Assembly: GCF_019966545.1 (NCBI RefSeq)
Contig: NZ_JAIMIC010000001.1
Span: 372,001-436,000 of the forward strand
DNA: 64,000 nucleotides
Reading direction: 5' to 3'
Source of the DNA: Heliomarina baculiformis
GTDB lineage: Bacteria > Pseudomonadota > Alphaproteobacteria > Rhodobacterales > Rhodobacteraceae
The notes beneath the pieces were generated by a model. It saw only the letters and a program-made list of their open reading frames with translations. It was not told where the DNA came from and ran no database searches. This document shows positions 62,294 to 64,000 of the stretch, piece by piece; within the stretch, counting starts at the first letter, position 1; each line of letters opens with the position of its first letter. Made by a program: the position numbers and the translations under genes.

Positions 62294-64000
62294 TCAGTAT
62301 CCGCTGTCTGTCGTCAGGACGAAATGCCCGGGTTCGACTTCGCGGTACTCGGACGGGGCCGGTACATAGTCAGTCGGATGAATCGGCGACGGGATCGGTT
62401 TGAAATTCAGATCCTTTTCCGTCTTGCGGCGGCGCGGGTCCGCGATTGGCACGGCTTTCATCAGCGCCTGCGTATAGGCGTGCTGTGGGTTCTCGAAGAC
62501 CCGCGCACGGGGACCGAGTTCCACGATCCGCCCAAGGTACATGACGCCAACCTGGTGGCTGACCCTTTCGACCACCGCCATGTCATGGCTGATGAACAGG
62601 AAGGACAGGCCCAGATCGGCCTGAAGCTCCATCATCAGGTTCAACACCTGCGCCTGAACCGACACGTCCAGCGCCGACACGGCCTCGTCCGCGATGATCA
62701 GCTTGGGGTTCAGGGCCAATGCGCGCGCGATGGCGATCCGCTGGCGCTGACCGCCCGACATCTCGTGCGGATAGCGGCGCATGAAGCTGCGCGGCAATTC
62801 GACCCGGTCAAAGAGCTTGGCAACACGGTCATGAATCTCGGGTCCGCTGGCGATGTTATAGTTACGCATCGGTTCGGCGACCTGATCGATCAGCTGCATC
62901 TGAGGATTGAGCGAGGCAAAGGGATCCTGAAATATCATCTGCATATCAAGCCGGGCGCGGCGCAACTTGCCCTGATCGAGCCCCAGCACGTCGACCCCGT
63001 CGATATTGATTTCACCGCTCAACGGCTCGACAAGCCGCAAGATCGACCGCCCTGCCGTCGACTTGCCACAGCCGGATTCCCCCACGAGGCTAAGCGTCTG
63101 CCCCTTGTTGATCGTAAAGGACACGTCCTCGACAGCGTGCACGTTGGCCACCGTACGCCGAAGGATGCCACCCTTGACCGGGAACCGGGTGGTCAGGTTC
63201 CTGACCGTCAGCAGCGTCTTTTCCGTGCCGGGGATCGATTCGATCTTTTGATCGGCAACGCCCATCAGCTTCATCGGCTCGGGCGCCGGTTTGCCGCGCA
63301 TCTCGCCCAGCTTGGGGACCGCGGCCAGCAGGGCCTTGGTATAATCGTGCTTGGGGTTTTCAAAGATCTCCTCGACGGTCCCTTCTTCGACTTTGTTGCC
63401 GCGGAACATTACAACGACGCGGTCGGCCATCTGGGCCACGACCGCCATGTCATGGGTTATGAACATCACCGCCGTACCGGTTTCCCGCTTGAGGCGGTCC
63501 ATCAATGCGAGGATTTCCGCCTGAATCGTCACGTCGAGAGCGGTCGTCGGCTCATCGGCAATCAGCAGACGCGGACGGCAGGCCATTGCCATCGCGATCA
63601 CGACCCGCTGGCGCATCCCGCCCGAAAGTTCATGGGGGTATTGCTTGAGACGGCGTTCCGGCTCGGGGATTCGCACTTCGCGCAGCAGTTCCAGCGCGCG
63701 GGCCTCGGCCTTCTTCTTGTCCATATCGCGGTGCACGCGCAGGCCTTCGGTCAGCTGCCGACCGACCGTGAAAACCGGGTTCAGCGCGGTCATCGGCTCC
63801 TGAAAGATCATGCCGATCTCATTGCCGCGAATATCCCGCATCAGATCCTGTTCGGTCTGTGCCAGATCGATGCTATCGCCTTCCTTACGATTAAAAATTA
63901 GGCGGCCGCCAGCAATTTTTCCGCCGCCAAATTCCACCAGCCGCATCAGCGAAAGCGAGGAAACCGACTTGCCCGAACCCGATTCGCCAACGATGCAAAC
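62294..64000 (-). CDS. Oligopeptide/dipeptide ABC ATPase, fused DppD-DppF type (5' end outside window)
   Basis: At least 568 residues are visible and the gene continues past the right edge: the last bases encode VGESGSGKS, the first Walker A. Two ABC units follow one another: the first with HELSGGMRQRVVIAMA and LLIADEPTTALDV, the second with LVGESGCGKSTAGRSILRLV, MSGGQRQRIAIARAL and LIIADEAVSALDV. Each ends with the OppD/F C-terminal extension (KHDYTKALLAAVPKL; QHAYTQALMKAVP). It energises import of peptides or N-acyl-amino acids, matching the hydrolases downstream. Confidence 0.93.
   Translation of the reverse strand, partial: VCIVGESGSGKSVSSLSLMRLVEFGGGKIAGGRLIFNRKEGDSIDLAQTEQDLMRDIRGNEIGMIFQEPMTALNPVFTVGRQLTEGLRVHRDMDKKKAEARALELLREVRIPEPERRLKQYPHELSGGMRQRVVIAMAMACRPRLLIADEPTTALDVTIQAEILALMDRLKRETGTAVMFITHDMAVVAQMADRVVVMFRGNKVEEGTVEEIFENPKHDYTKALLAAVPKLGEMRGKPAPEPMKLMGVADQKIESIPGTEKTLLTVRNLTTRFPVKGGILRRTVANVHAVEDVSFTINKGQTLSLVGESGCGKSTAGRSILRLVEPLSGEINIDGVDVLGLDQGKLRRARLDMQMIFQDPFASLNPQMQLIDQVAEPMRNYNIASGPEIHDRVAKLFDRVELPRSFMRRYPHEMSGGQRQRIAIARALALNPKLIIADEAVSALDVSVQAQVLNLMMELQADLGLSFLFISHDMAVVERVSHQVGVMYLGRIVELGPRARVFENPQHAYTQALMKAVPIADPRRRKTEKDLNFKPIPSPIHPTDYVPAPSEYREVEPGHFVLTTDSGY

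Noticed and set aside
62006-63901. A 631-codon plus-strand open frame
   Set aside because: It is antisense to the fused peptide ABC ATPase with two complete Walker A/B sets; its composition shows no domain.
1-64000. CRISPR arrays, rRNA and tRNA genes
   Set aside because: No regularly spaced repeats and no rRNA or complete tRNA cloverleaf patterns were noticed on reading; a tRNAscan-SE and CRISPR search would settle this.

Overview
The window looks like a chromosomal segment of a marine alphaproteobacterium of the Roseobacter/Rhodobacteraceae type. The base composition is GC-rich, genes are packed with many 4-nt ATGA overlaps, there are TRAP and sugar ABC importers and a Weimberg-type sugar-acid pathway, and two sites match the alphaproteobacterial EcfG general-stress promoter (GGAAC-N17-(C)GTT). 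The genus cannot be fixed from the sequence alone. No rRNA, tRNA or CRISPR array was found.

Layout. 1-6.8 kb: start of an unknown leftward gene, an SDR behind a GlxA/AraC-type regulator whose natural start is closed by a stop codon, a divergent isochorismatase-like hydrolase + MBL hydrolase pair, an MFS transporter, a GNAT-like remnant and a sorbosone-dehydrogenase-type protein. 7-11.3 kb: a leftward lipid A module, eptA-dgkA-response regulator-histidine kinase, with a phased direct repeat before eptA and a broken IS3 transposase directly behind its promoter. 12.2-15.5 kb: ku-ligD (bacterial NHEJ) behind a perfect EcfG-type promoter. 16-19.7 kb: a decaying accessory patch (SDR that has lost its catalytic Tyr through a frameshifting deletion, NTF2-like protein, a gene with frameshift plus amber, LysR, small remnant) and an intact SDR.

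20-31.4 kb: a sugar/sugar-acid island in one direction: TRAP transporter (dctP, dctQ, dctM), GntR/FCD regulator, pentose-type ABC importer (binding protein, double ATPase, two permeases), xylX-like 2-keto-3-deoxy-pentonate dehydratase and xylD-like pentonate dehydratase. Strong hairpins follow both binding-protein genes. 31.8-33.3 kb: a ribbon-helix-helix protein and a PHB-depolymerase-type esterase, ending in a strong hairpin.

33.4-43.1 kb, all leftward: seven translationally coupled genes (membrane GT2, GT2, GT4, acyl-CoA-dehydrogenase-like, PIG-L deacetylase, NodS-like methyltransferase, GT2) followed by stress-type genes (DUF892 ferritin-like, amphipathic coat-like protein, holin-X-like protein, DUF3618). 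An EcfG-like promoter precedes the first gene. The combination of polymerising glycosyltransferase, de-N-acetylase, NodS-type methyltransferase and acyl-CoA enzyme resembles Nod-factor logic and is the best candidate here for an undescribed system.

43.3-64 kb: Crp/Fnr regulator, YeiH-type exporter with divergent LysR, an O-/S-methyltransferase (possible DsyB relative), a full-length putA, a secreted rhodanese-like protein, FkbM methyltransferase, AlkD-like protein, moaA-waaA-GT4, and a leftward peptide/N-acyl-amino-acid set of three tandem M20 hydrolases, an ArgE-like deacetylase and a fused oligopeptide ABC ATPase cut by the right edge.
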